From Pyrodictium sp. (GTDB taxonomy: Archaea; Thermoproteota; Thermoprotei_A; Sulfolobales; Pyrodictiaceae), in the NCBI GenBank assembly GCA_015662475.1, contig DQUB01000101.1, forward strand, positions 1-16,285: a stretch of 16,285 nt of DNA, in the 5' to 3' direction. Positions within the stretch are counted from its first letter, which is position 1. Every line of letters begins with the position of its first letter. The notes beneath the pieces are model-generated. The model had not been told where the DNA came from and did no database searches. It was given only the letters and a program-made list of their open reading frames with translations. This document shows, in pieces, positions 6,917 to 13,924 of this stretch. Both the position numbers and the translations under genes were made by a program.

Positions 6917-6940
6917 TAACCCCACCTCTTTTTCCCCACC
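6917..6940 (+). terminator. Pyrimidine/T-rich terminator after the ABC operon
   Basis: A C- and T-rich run containing T5 lies about 30 bases after the stop at 6895. It is consistent with an archaeal terminator that ends the MacB-like operon. The next gene then needs its own start; an AT-rich element near 6950 is possible but weak. Confidence 0.35.
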
Positions 6941-6991
6941 AGACATGCTAGTTTAGACTGTTGAAGGTGAAGTTTGGCTTAGAGGTTGGGA

Positions 6992-7423
6992 TTGTTGGGT
7001 GTGAGACGTCGAATATGCTGGCTTGTTGTTTTTATTGCGCCATCTAGTCTCGCCTATGTACTTGTTCCGCTGCTCTCAGATCCTCTACTCTACCTTGCAC
7101 TACTCTTTGTCGGTAGTTGTGGTCTTATTGCTGCTGCACTTCTCTTGGGGCTTGTAGTCGAGCCTTTGTCTCGCTACCTTAACTGTTGTGGGTGGAGGTT
7201 TGCAGGTTTTCCAATATTCTTTGCGTTTGCTACACCTATCACCTTTGGGCTCAACACAGTTGCCTCAATAATTGTGCTTGGACTGTTATTTGCTGGTGCT
7301 GTTGCTGTCTCCCGCTACTGCTGCTGCCACGACATTTACTCTGCACTCATACATGCTGCAGCTGTATGGTTTATTTGGGGCGTTATTGTTGTTCTAGCCT
7401 CCATGCTTAGAGGTGTGCTATAG
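6992..7423 (+). CDS. Cysteine-containing four-helix membrane protein
   Basis: The frame opens at TTG 6986, but GAGGT at 6982-6986 suits the TTG at 6992 (5 bases), giving about 143 residues starting near MLGVRRRICW. The basic start should stay in the cytoplasm. Hydrophobic helices lie at roughly residues 9-28, 32-55, 70-100 and 115-140. Cysteines cluster in loops: Cys-Cys in LNCCGW, and Cys-Cys-Cys-His in RYCCCHD. These could bind metal or form disulfides. The stop codon at 7421-7423 nearly touches the next gene, so the two are probably translated together. No family is recognised; it may be a partner of the SpoIIM-like protein. Confidence 0.65.
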   Translation: MLGVRRRICWLVVFIAPSSLAYVLVPLLSDPLLYLALLFVGSCGLIAAALLLGLVVEPLSRYLNCCGWRFAGFPIFFAFATPITFGLNTVASIIVLGLLFAGAVAVSRYCCCHDIYSALIHAAAVWFIWGVIVVLASMLRGVL

Positions 7424-7424
7424 C

Positions 7425-7841
7425 TTGCATATTATCGGCTTTAGAAAAGGCGTTGTCATCAACGTTCTAGTTGCCATAGTATTTCTGGTAGCTGGACTTC
7501 TATCTAAAGGGTATTGTCCAGCAAGTAGAGCTGCTAGCCCATGGTACGCGATTTTCACCCACAACTTGGTGTTTGCTGGAGCTATAACCCTACTCACATG
7601 CCTGTTAGAAGCTGCTGGCATACTACTTGCAAGCTCTACTGTGGGGTTTACAATGTTTACCTGTGGTCGCGCCATAACTTGCGGTTCTCTATCTGCCACG
7701 CTTGTAGCCATTCTCGAAGCTACCGCCTACATGCTAGCCTACATAACTGCTCTCGTCAAGACACGTTGGAGGATAGCTCTAGCATCTATTGTGCTCGCGA
7801 TCTTGCTTGTTGCATCTGTAGTTGAGTCTCAAGCAGTTTGA
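7425..7841 (+). CDS. SpoIIM/DUF95-like membrane protein
   Basis: AGAGGTG (7409-7415) places the start at TTG 7425 rather than the in-frame GTG 7413, giving 138 residues. The protein has four or five helices. Several features fit the SpoIIM (DUF95) family: an early helix, then FTHNLVFAGAI resembling the family's N-N-x-x-x-A helix, a glycine-rich second helix, the helix ILEATAYMLA resembling the conserved E-L-P-A helix, and a last helix ending VASVVESQ with the family's terminal glutamate. DUF95 proteins are a hallmark of circular-bacteriocin loci in Firmicutes but also occur widely with other roles. The last 56 bases overlap a convergent gene. The family call rests on pattern recognition, not on an alignment. 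Confidence 0.55.
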   Translation: MHIIGFRKGVVINVLVAIVFLVAGLLSKGYCPASRAASPWYAIFTHNLVFAGAITLLTCLLEAAGILLASSTVGFTMFTCGRAITCGSLSATLVAILEATAYMLAYITALVKTRWRIALASIVLAILLVASVVESQAV

Positions 7842-8469
7842 GGACATACTGTTTGATACCCGGTTCTTCACACAGCAACTTTGATAGTAGTTTGTCCTGT
7901 CCATCACCTATGCCGGCCAAGTCTACTAAGTGTATACCACCCTCGCTGCCTTCAAACACGATCTCGAAAGGCCTGTATACTATAACATCTGTTTTCCTTA
8001 CTCTACCCAGAAGCTTCAATAGATCGTGGCATAGGCTTCTAGCTAGACTACTCTCAACACCATATCCTTTCAACTTCACATGCCTCTTGTACGGGGGGAC
8101 AAATATTCTCTCAAACAACTCTCTAATCAGAGGCTTGAACCCCTCTTCACCACCTACAAGAATGTGCCAGCGTACACGTTCTCCACCCTCAAAATATTTA
8201 CAAGCATTGACTATCTCCTCTACAACCTTCTCCGGCTCTAAACCTGGCTCAACAACAATACCTTGGCTAGGCATACCCCTACTAGCCAATGCTAGTAGAG
8301 GAGAGGTTGTTACACCGAGAATCCTATTGCCAGGCTTCTCCGCTCGAGGGAACAAAGAGGCTTCACAGTAGACTCGTACTCTTCTATCTTTATACTCATA
8401 GTAGGGTAGCCAAACCATAGTTCGAGACTCTACTCTGGGTCGTATGTACCATGTTCGAAGTTGTCCCAT
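7786..8469 (-). CDS. Hypothetical soluble protein (227 aa)
   Basis: The ATG at 8469-8467 is preceded on the minus strand by GGGAGG (8486-8481) with an 11-base gap, slightly long. The 227-residue product has no membrane helix or signal peptide and is probably cytoplasmic. It has a mixed alpha/beta pattern: strands such as HILVGG and DVIVYRP, and helices such as EPEKVVEEIVNACKYF and SSLARSLCHDLLKLLG. A notable loop, VDLAGIGDGQDK, lies near the C-terminal helices. No known family is recognised. It is alone on this strand, divergent from the peptide transporter operon, and overlaps the SpoIIM-like gene tail to tail. A regulator of the adjacent operon is possible, but no DNA-binding motif is evident. 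Confidence 0.75.
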   Translation of the reverse strand: MGQLRTWYIRPRVESRTMVWLPYYEYKDRRVRVYCEASLFPRAEKPGNRILGVTTSPLLALASRGMPSQGIVVEPGLEPEKVVEEIVNACKYFEGGERVRWHILVGGEEGFKPLIRELFERIFVPPYKRHVKLKGYGVESSLARSLCHDLLKLLGRVRKTDVIVYRPFEIVFEGSEGGIHLVDLAGIGDGQDKLLSKLLCEEPGIKQYVLKLLETQLQMQQARSRAQ

Positions 8470-8507
8470 ACCCGTTTACTCCTCCCATGTTTTGAGGAGA
8501 ACTAACT

Positions 8508-8518
8508 GCTTATAGGGG
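8508..8518. promoter_or_regulatory. Shared TATA-like element between divergent genes
   Basis: GCTTATAGG lies between the minus-strand gene at 8469 and dppB at 8557. On the plus strand it predicts a start near 8538, just before the Shine-Dalgarno site GGTGGAG (8542-8548). Read on the minus strand (CCTATAAGC) it predicts a start near 8488, just before GGGAGG. The same 9-mer occurs as the promoter candidate of the histidine phosphatase gene (about 16213-16221). Confidence 0.5.
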
Positions 8519-8526
8519 CTTAGCCC
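8516..8526. repeat. GGGCT-T-AGCCC dyad beside the divergent promoter
   Basis: A perfect 5-bp inverted repeat with a single central base lies against the TATA element, between it and the predicted dppB start. This is a usual place for a repressor site in archaea. It is short and could be chance. Confidence 0.3.
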
Positions 8527-8556
8527 TAGTCTTTCGCGCGTGGTGGAGACGGCGTC

Positions 8557-9588
8557 TTGCGGTGGATTATTAGCAAGTTGCTCACAATACCAATAGTGCT
8601 ACTCGTCGTTATCCTGATTCTCGTATCGTTAACCTCAAGTATTCTAGACCAGATCATGATGAAGCAGATAGAGATTGAGATCAGAAGATCGGTTATCACA
8701 AACCCTCAGTATGCTAATCTGCCCATGGAGCAGAAGATGAAGATTGCTGAGAGGATGAAAGAGGAGTTGATAAAAGCTCTTGGGCTGGACAAGCCTTGGT
8801 ATGTCAAAGTATTCATGTACGCCTACTCGCTCCTCACATTCAAGCCAATCTACGCTAGAGTTCTAACAACAAGGATTATAGATCCGGGGAGCCCCAACGC
8901 CTACCTAATAGTTCTTGAACGCATTCCGTTCACGGTAGTGCTCTTCACAACATCTGCTATCATAACATTGTGTCTTGCAATACCTTTGGGCTTGCTAGCT
9001 GCACGCAAACCTGGAGGGCTAATCGACAAGATTATCTCGGCATGGTCCATCTTCAGCATTAGCATGCCATGGTGGTGGGTTGCCATGGTGATGATATGGT
9101 TGTTCTGCTATGAATGGAGGATCTTTCCAGGACCAGAGCATGAAACCGATTGGGCTAACCCAATCAGTGTTGCTCAAAGAGCAGCTTTACCAGTCATAAC
9201 TGTGGTTATGATGAGCACAGGTGTTGTAGCCTATAGGATTAGGAGTATCTTGCTCGACATACTCACAGAGGACTTTATAACAACAGCGAGAGCTAAAGGT
9301 CTTCCAGAGAGGATGATTCTCCGAAGATACGTGTTGAGAGTAGCTGCACCACCCATCGTGACAATAGTGCTTCTCAGCATCGTGCTTAGCATTGTTAGCG
9401 GTGCTATAATCACTGAAGCTGTCTTCAACTGGTATGGGATAGGTCTTCTCTTCTGGGATGCTGTAGTTGCAAACGACATACCTGTAGTACTCGTACTCGT
9501 CTACATTTCGACACTCCTCTACCTCCTCACAAGATTTGCACTCGACATACTCTACACATACCTAGACCCGAGGATTAGGAGGGCGTAA
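8557..9588 (+). CDS. dppB: Peptide ABC transporter permease, DppB/OppB family
   Basis: The TTG at 8557 follows GGTGGAG (8542-8548) by 8 bases. The 343-residue inner-membrane permease has helix 1 (about 5-30), a long extracellular segment (about 31-118) with a charged helix (NLPMEQKMKIAERMKEELIKALG), then five more helices. The EAA cytoplasmic loop that contacts the ATPase is at about 234-258 (DILTEDFITTARAKGLPE), followed by RRYVLRVAAPP. LDPRIR near the end is the usual DppB terminus. It forms a heterodimer with the DppC-like protein just downstream and imports oligopeptides or, in some archaea, sugars. Length is normal for the family. The gap to the next gene is 6 bases. The family is certain; the substrate is not. 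Confidence 0.92.
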   Translation: MRWIISKLLTIPIVLLVVILILVSLTSSILDQIMMKQIEIEIRRSVITNPQYANLPMEQKMKIAERMKEELIKALGLDKPWYVKVFMYAYSLLTFKPIYARVLTTRIIDPGSPNAYLIVLERIPFTVVLFTTSAIITLCLAIPLGLLAARKPGGLIDKIISAWSIFSISMPWWWVAMVMIWLFCYEWRIFPGPEHETDWANPISVAQRAALPVITVVMMSTGVVAYRIRSILLDILTEDFITTARAKGLPERMILRRYVLRVAAPPIVTIVLLSIVLSIVSGAIITEAVFNWYGIGLLFWDAVVANDIPVVLVLVYISTLLYLLTRFALDILYTYLDPRIRRA

Positions 9589-9594
9589 ACAGCC

Positions 9595-11061
9595 ATGTCA
9601 GCTGCAGAGATTTTGAGGGAGATATGGAGGTGTTGGACTGGCAGAATAGCGTTAATCCTCCTCATAATCCAGCTCTGTCTAGCAGTATGGGTGGTAGTAT
9701 CCACAGACTATGCTGCACTCTCTAGAAAATATTTGGATGAAACAGCTTGGCTTGGAGAATATCCTAGAGCTGTACCACCTTGCTGGGCTGTACCCCACCA
9801 CGCAGACATAATACAGCTTAAGCTGAACACGTCTACGATGAAGCCAGAGATAGTCGAGAAGAGGCAGGTGGGGAGATATACGAGGTACGTTGTTAAGTGG
9901 AGCTATCAGTTCGAGTATAAAGGCCATGCTCTTCCAAGCGATACACTACTGCTACTTGTTGTGAAACGTCTACCAGATCTTAAAGCGTACAAGCTGGAAG
10001 TCAAGCTCCTAAGACCAGATAATTCGACTGTAGCTATTCTCGCTAAAACACCCATCACTAAAGAATACGTGGTCGTAGTGGGTATAGGTGGGGCTAAAGG
10101 AAAGCCAAAACCTGTAGCACTAAACACTCTACCATCAGACGATCCTGTATACCGCTCAATTGTAGACAGTGTATCTCCTTTAATCGGCGATGAGAAGCTC
10201 TTAACCGAGCTCGGGCCAGGAAAGCTGTTGTGGGCTGGTAGAGGAGGCAAAGCACTACTTGGAACCTACGAGATAAGTGTTGTTGCAAGCTTCTATGTGA
10301 AGGGCCAACCATCAAGTGATACCAATCTATCAAAGTATACAAGTGTTTACCTCGAAATGCAAACACTAGGCAACTGCTATGGTCTAATGGGGACCGATAG
10401 TGTTGGAAGACCCATAGAACTTGGCATATTGATAGGACTACCATGGTCATTTGTTATAAGCTTTTACGTAACGTTTTTAACAACTATGATAGGAGGATTC
10501 TACGGCATTCTAGCAGCATTTGCTTCAGGTTGGCGTGCAGAACTCCTAATGAGGATCGCTGACACAGTCTACTCAATACCACTCCTACCAATATTGATAG
10601 TTGTCGTAATAGTGACAAGATCATATTCAATATGGCTTATACTAACTACGATGGTTGCTCTACTCTGGGTAGGACCTGTCGTAGTCGTTAGAAGCATGGC
10701 GTTGCAGATAAAGAGTCAACCATACATCGAGGCTGCAAAAGCTATTGGAGCTTCTAATGCAAGAATACTATTCCGATACGTGCTCCCCCAAATACTACCA
10801 TACCTAGTTGCATTGATGGTGCTAGGTATACCAGACCCAATAATAATTGAGGCTGCATTGGCGTTTTTGGGTCTAAGCGATCCAACTGTACCAACATGGG
10901 GTAAAATGCTTGAATGGGCTTGGAAAGAACATGCAGTGTTAAACGGGTGGTGGTGGAGCTTCCTATTCCCAGGTCTTGCACTAACAGTGTTCTGCGCAAC
11001 ATTCCTAATGCTTGGGAGAGCATTGGAACCTATAGTAGCACCTAAGCTGAAAAGCAGATAG
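9595..11061 (+). CDS. dppC: Peptide ABC transporter permease, DppC/OppC family with large external insertion
   Basis: The 488-residue product is much longer than the usual ~300. Helix 1 (about 16-37) is followed by about 220 extra residues before the conserved MGTDSVGRP (265-273). That motif then leads into five helices with the EAA loop at about 377-400 (YIEAAKAIGASNARILFRYVLP). PPCWAVPHH at 61-69 looks like the first half of the family's PPS-x-x-H-x-L-G-T-D stretch, so the insertion appears to split that loop. It is beta-rich with no helix long enough to cross the membrane, so it should be extracellular, where Cys63 and Cys261 could close it off. The ATG at 9595 follows GGAGGG (9578-9583). 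Partner of dppB; the insertion may help hold the binding protein or cap the pore. Confidence 0.9.
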   Translation: MSAAEILREIWRCWTGRIALILLIIQLCLAVWVVVSTDYAALSRKYLDETAWLGEYPRAVPPCWAVPHHADIIQLKLNTSTMKPEIVEKRQVGRYTRYVVKWSYQFEYKGHALPSDTLLLLVVKRLPDLKAYKLEVKLLRPDNSTVAILAKTPITKEYVVVVGIGGAKGKPKPVALNTLPSDDPVYRSIVDSVSPLIGDEKLLTELGPGKLLWAGRGGKALLGTYEISVVASFYVKGQPSSDTNLSKYTSVYLEMQTLGNCYGLMGTDSVGRPIELGILIGLPWSFVISFYVTFLTTMIGGFYGILAAFASGWRAELLMRIADTVYSIPLLPILIVVVIVTRSYSIWLILTTMVALLWVGPVVVVRSMALQIKSQPYIEAAKAIGASNARILFRYVLPQILPYLVALMVLGIPDPIIIEAALAFLGLSDPTVPTWGKMLEWAWKEHAVLNGWWWSFLFPGLALTVFCATFLMLGRALEPIVAPKLKSR

Positions 11062-11142
11062 GCTTAAAACAGTTGCAATGAGTTTCCATCCACTATTCTG
11101 CAAGGTTGTACCTGCTAGTCTTCTTCAAAGATTTCAGAACCC

Positions 11143-11150
11143 CTTTTATA
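11143..11150 (+). promoter_or_regulatory. TATA box for the binding-protein gene
   Basis: CTTTTATA predicts a start near 11172-11175. GGTGA (11176-11180) and the GTG at 11188 follow at once, so the leader is about 15 bases. This excludes the earlier in-frame GTG at 11167. The rest of the 126-base spacer after dppC shows no gene and no clear T-tract terminator. Confidence 0.6.
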
Positions 11151-11187
11151 CCACCGTCTATATCGTGTGCAAAACGGTGAAATAGTA

Positions 11188-13827
11188 GTGCAGCATATAC
11201 GGTTCTTAGCAGTTTTAATATTATCAATATTCATCGCATCTGTTCTAGCGCCAATAATTGCTGCAGCACAGGATGCCTACGTATACGTGCAAAAGATAAA
11301 GGTGATGAGGATAGTAGAAGACCAACCAGCTATACAAAGTCTTGAAGCTGGCCAGACACAGGCTAGACTGTTTAGCCTTAGAGACCCAGAAACCGTCAAG
11401 AAGCTAGAAGCTAAAGGGTTCAAGGTAATAGCACCACTAAGTGGTCTAGTCGACATTCTCGTAAACCCTGTCAAATGTAGAGATGGTAGTTTCAACCCAT
11501 TCACTATACCGGAGGTGCGCTACGCTCTAAACTTCATAATCGATAGAGAGGAGGTAGCGTCTAAGATCTATCGTGGACGCGCAGTACCAGCAATCATACC
11601 CTATGCCGAGCCAGATCCAGACTATGTAATGCTCCTACCCATAGCAGCAAAGTATGAGGTGGAGTTTGCCAAGGGCTTCGAATACGGCAAAAAACTCATC
11701 TTTGAGGCTATGAAGAAGGCTGGAGCAGAGTTTAGAGATGGCAAGTGGTACTACAATGGTAAGCCTGTCATAGTAAAGTTTGTAATTCGTATTGAAGACG
11801 AGCGTAAACAGGTTGGCGAATATCTAGCTAGGAAGCTCGAAGAGCTCGGTTTCACTGTAGAGAAGCTGTACAAGGACTTTAGAGGTGCCTTCGACATAGT
11901 GTATGGAGGTGATCCTGGCAAGTGTGAATGGCACCTCTACACAGAAGGTTGGGGCTTCACCGGCATGACGAAATACGATCATGACACAGCTGTAGCATTC
12001 TTCAGCAGCCTGTATGGATACCTGCCAGGCTGGGGTGAAGCTGGCTACGTCAACTACAAACCACCAAAAGAGATAGATGATACAGCATTAAAGCTCGTTA
12101 AAGGCGAGTATAAGAGTGTTGAAGAGTATTGGGAGTTGTATAGAAAGCTTGTCGATCTAGGCATTAGAGACAGTGTTAGAGTGTTTGTAGCCTGGACTAA
12201 AGACTACTACATTGTCGATCCAAACATTGTTGACATTATAGAGTCTCCAAAGGCAGCTCCATGGCTTGTCTGGACCTACATGACCATGAAGTATGTGAAG
12301 CCAGAGGTAAAGTTTAGCAATAGATACGTCTACTCACCAGGCTGGCCATGGAACCCCGTAGGCGGCTTCCAAGACTTCTACAGCGTAGTAAGTGTTGCCA
12401 ACGCCATATACCTGCCAGCGATAACAAGCAAGCCTACAACAGGTGAGCCAGGCTGGAGCCTATTTGCAACATGGAAGGTTGAAAGAGGGCCAATGACGGT
12501 TCCAGAAGATGCTATTACATGGGATCCAGAGAAGCATGAGTGGGTTAGTGCTGGTGGACTAGTGGCGAGAAACAAGGTTGTAATCAACTACAAGCTTCTA
12601 GGCAAGCTAAAGTTCCACGATGGTACAACAGAGACAGTTGCAGATCTCCTAGCATCCATCTACCTAATCAAAGAATGGGCAACACAAGCTGGCAAGAATG
12701 ACACCAAGTATGAGAGCGCGTTGGCAAGCCAGTACATGTCATTCTTAGAGAACTTTGTGGCTATAAGAATAGTCAACGAGACTACAGTTGAAGTCTACAC
12801 CAACTTTAGCCATATAGACCCAGCGATAATAGCACAACAAGCCGACATATGGACTGGAACACCATTAGAGCTCTACTTTGCCATGGAGAAGCTTGTAGAG
12901 AGCGGTGAAGCTGTGTTTACAATATCGGCTTCAAAAGCTAGTGGTAAGCCTGCAGTCCACCTAGTCAGCAAAGAGCAGTGCGAGAAAATGGCCAAATTTA
13001 TTAGAGAGGCTCTAGCCAAGAGAGAGCTGCCAAAGTGGGTTGAAGGTCTAGTAGAGCTCGGCCTAATAACCCCAGAAGAGTTCTATCAGAGGCTAGAGAA
13101 TCTGCTAAAGTTCTATGAAAAGTATGGCCACATGATGATCGGCAATGGACCATTCATGGTTGAAAGCTATGATGCTGCCAACGACATTGTAACACTTGTA
13201 AGGGTAAAGGACTATCCAATAAGTCCCGATATTGTCTACAAACAGTTGAGAAAGCATGTGGCTAAGATAAAGTCTCTAGTTGCTGAAGAACTTGTAGAGG
13301 CTGTTCCAGGCGCTAAAGTCGCTACTGTTGAAGTTGAAGTTGATGGTAAGCCTGCTACAAGAGACAGTGCAGTTCCATACGCGATGCTCATCTCTGAGGA
13401 AGGTAAAGTTTACATGTTGAAGGTTGGGTATGTAGCACCAGGTACTTTTGAAACAACATTGCCAGAAGCTCTTCCCGAAGGCAGCTACAAGCTGGTAGTC
13501 TACGTGTATCCTGCAGGCTACAATCTACCTGTAAAGGCTATTAGCAGTGTAGAGCTTGTAACACCTACAACGCCCACAACAACTACACCTATAGTGACAC
13601 CTACCATTACGACAACTGTAACTGTTACAAAGACTATAACTGTAACCAAGACGGTTGCTCAAAAGACTGTTGCCAAGCCGACCACCATAACAACAACTGT
13701 AACAAAGACTGAGACTGTAACTGTTGGTGCTGAAGGTGCTATGGTTATTGGCGCAGTTGCTGCAATTATAGCGCTGCTTGTGGGCCTCGCAATAGGCTTT
13801 GTTATTGCTAAGAAGAAGGCTGCATAG
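11188..13827 (+). CDS. dppA: Surface-anchored peptide-binding protein, SBP_bac_5 family, apparently circularly permuted
   Basis: The GTG at 11188 follows GGTGA by 7 bases and gives 879 residues. A signal peptide (about 1-28, ending APIIAAAQD) leads to the outside. Family landmarks then appear in an unusual order. First come those normally in the second half: ALEAGQ-like SLEAGQ, VRYALNFIIDREEVASKIYRG (about 110-130), and the late E-x-Y-W-E-L-Y-R-K segment (~312). Next come those normally at the start: WNPVGGFQDF, a LAESWEV-like FATWKV, LKFHDGTTETVADLL (~474-488) and GNGPFMVESYD (~652-662). A beta domain (about 705-791), a stalk rich in Thr-Val-Thr-Lys (about 792-846) and a membrane helix (about 851-873) with KKKAA follow. 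It captures peptides or other solutes for DppBC. Family and anchoring are clear; the permutation is inferred. Confidence 0.9.
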   Translation: MQHIRFLAVLILSIFIASVLAPIIAAAQDAYVYVQKIKVMRIVEDQPAIQSLEAGQTQARLFSLRDPETVKKLEAKGFKVIAPLSGLVDILVNPVKCRDGSFNPFTIPEVRYALNFIIDREEVASKIYRGRAVPAIIPYAEPDPDYVMLLPIAAKYEVEFAKGFEYGKKLIFEAMKKAGAEFRDGKWYYNGKPVIVKFVIRIEDERKQVGEYLARKLEELGFTVEKLYKDFRGAFDIVYGGDPGKCEWHLYTEGWGFTGMTKYDHDTAVAFFSSLYGYLPGWGEAGYVNYKPPKEIDDTALKLVKGEYKSVEEYWELYRKLVDLGIRDSVRVFVAWTKDYYIVDPNIVDIIESPKAAPWLVWTYMTMKYVKPEVKFSNRYVYSPGWPWNPVGGFQDFYSVVSVANAIYLPAITSKPTTGEPGWSLFATWKVERGPMTVPEDAITWDPEKHEWVSAGGLVARNKVVINYKLLGKLKFHDGTTETVADLLASIYLIKEWATQAGKNDTKYESALASQYMSFLENFVAIRIVNETTVEVYTNFSHIDPAIIAQQADIWTGTPLELYFAMEKLVESGEAVFTISASKASGKPAVHLVSKEQCEKMAKFIREALAKRELPKWVEGLVELGLITPEEFYQRLENLLKFYEKYGHMMIGNGPFMVESYDAANDIVTLVRVKDYPISPDIVYKQLRKHVAKIKSLVAEELVEAVPGAKVATVEVEVDGKPATRDSAVPYAMLISEEGKVYMLKVGYVAPGTFETTLPEALPEGSYKLVVYVYPAGYNLPVKAISSVELVTPTTPTTTTPIVTPTITTTVTVTKTITVTKTVAQKTVAKPTTITTTVTKTETVTVGAEGAMVIGAVAAIIALLVGLAIGFVIAKKKAA
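13558..13725 (+). repeat. Thr-rich stalk repeat inside the binding-protein gene
   Basis: Short repeats around ACTGTAAC encode recurrent TVTVTKT/TTTVTKT units between the beta domain and the membrane anchor. Such Ser/Thr-rich stalks are common in crenarchaeal surface proteins and are usually O-glycosylated spacers. The repeats are imperfect, so length variation between strains would be expected. Confidence 0.7.
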
Positions 13828-13848
13828 GCGGTGAAGTATACCCTCATT

Positions 13849-13867
13849 CTTCCTAATTCTTTTTTCC
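13849..13867 (+). terminator. T-rich terminator after the binding-protein gene
   Basis: A pyrimidine-rich stretch ending in T6 (13860-13865) lies about 25 bases after the stop at 13827. Together with the separate promoter of the ATPase gene, it suggests that the abundant binding protein is made from its own transcript. Confidence 0.55.
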
Positions 13868-13895
13868 ATGCTTTGACAACGAACACTATTTTAGG

Positions 13896-13904
13896 CCCTA
13901 TAAC
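13896..13904 (+). promoter_or_regulatory. TATA box for the DppF ATPase gene
   Basis: CCCTATAAC centred near 13901 predicts a start at about 13925, which coincides with the GTG start codon. No Shine-Dalgarno site precedes that GTG, so the mRNA is probably leaderless. Confidence 0.5.
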
Positions 13905-13924
13905 TTGTCTAGTTTGCTCTTAGA

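Noticed and set aside
7838..8371. 177-codon open frame on the plus strand opposite the 227-aa gene
   Set aside because: It lies entirely antisense to a gene with a ribosome site and promoter. Its Ser/Pro/Thr-rich product looks like the complement of the real gene.
10094..10450. 118-codon minus-strand frame in the DppC insertion region
   Set aside because: Considered as evidence that the insertion might be a separate gene. The plus-strand frame is continuous through the insertion, and the antisense product has no coherent features.
13558..13725. Thr-rich repeat as a possible mobile or minisatellite element
   Set aside because: It stays in frame and matches the stalk expected before the membrane anchor of archaeal surface binding proteins.
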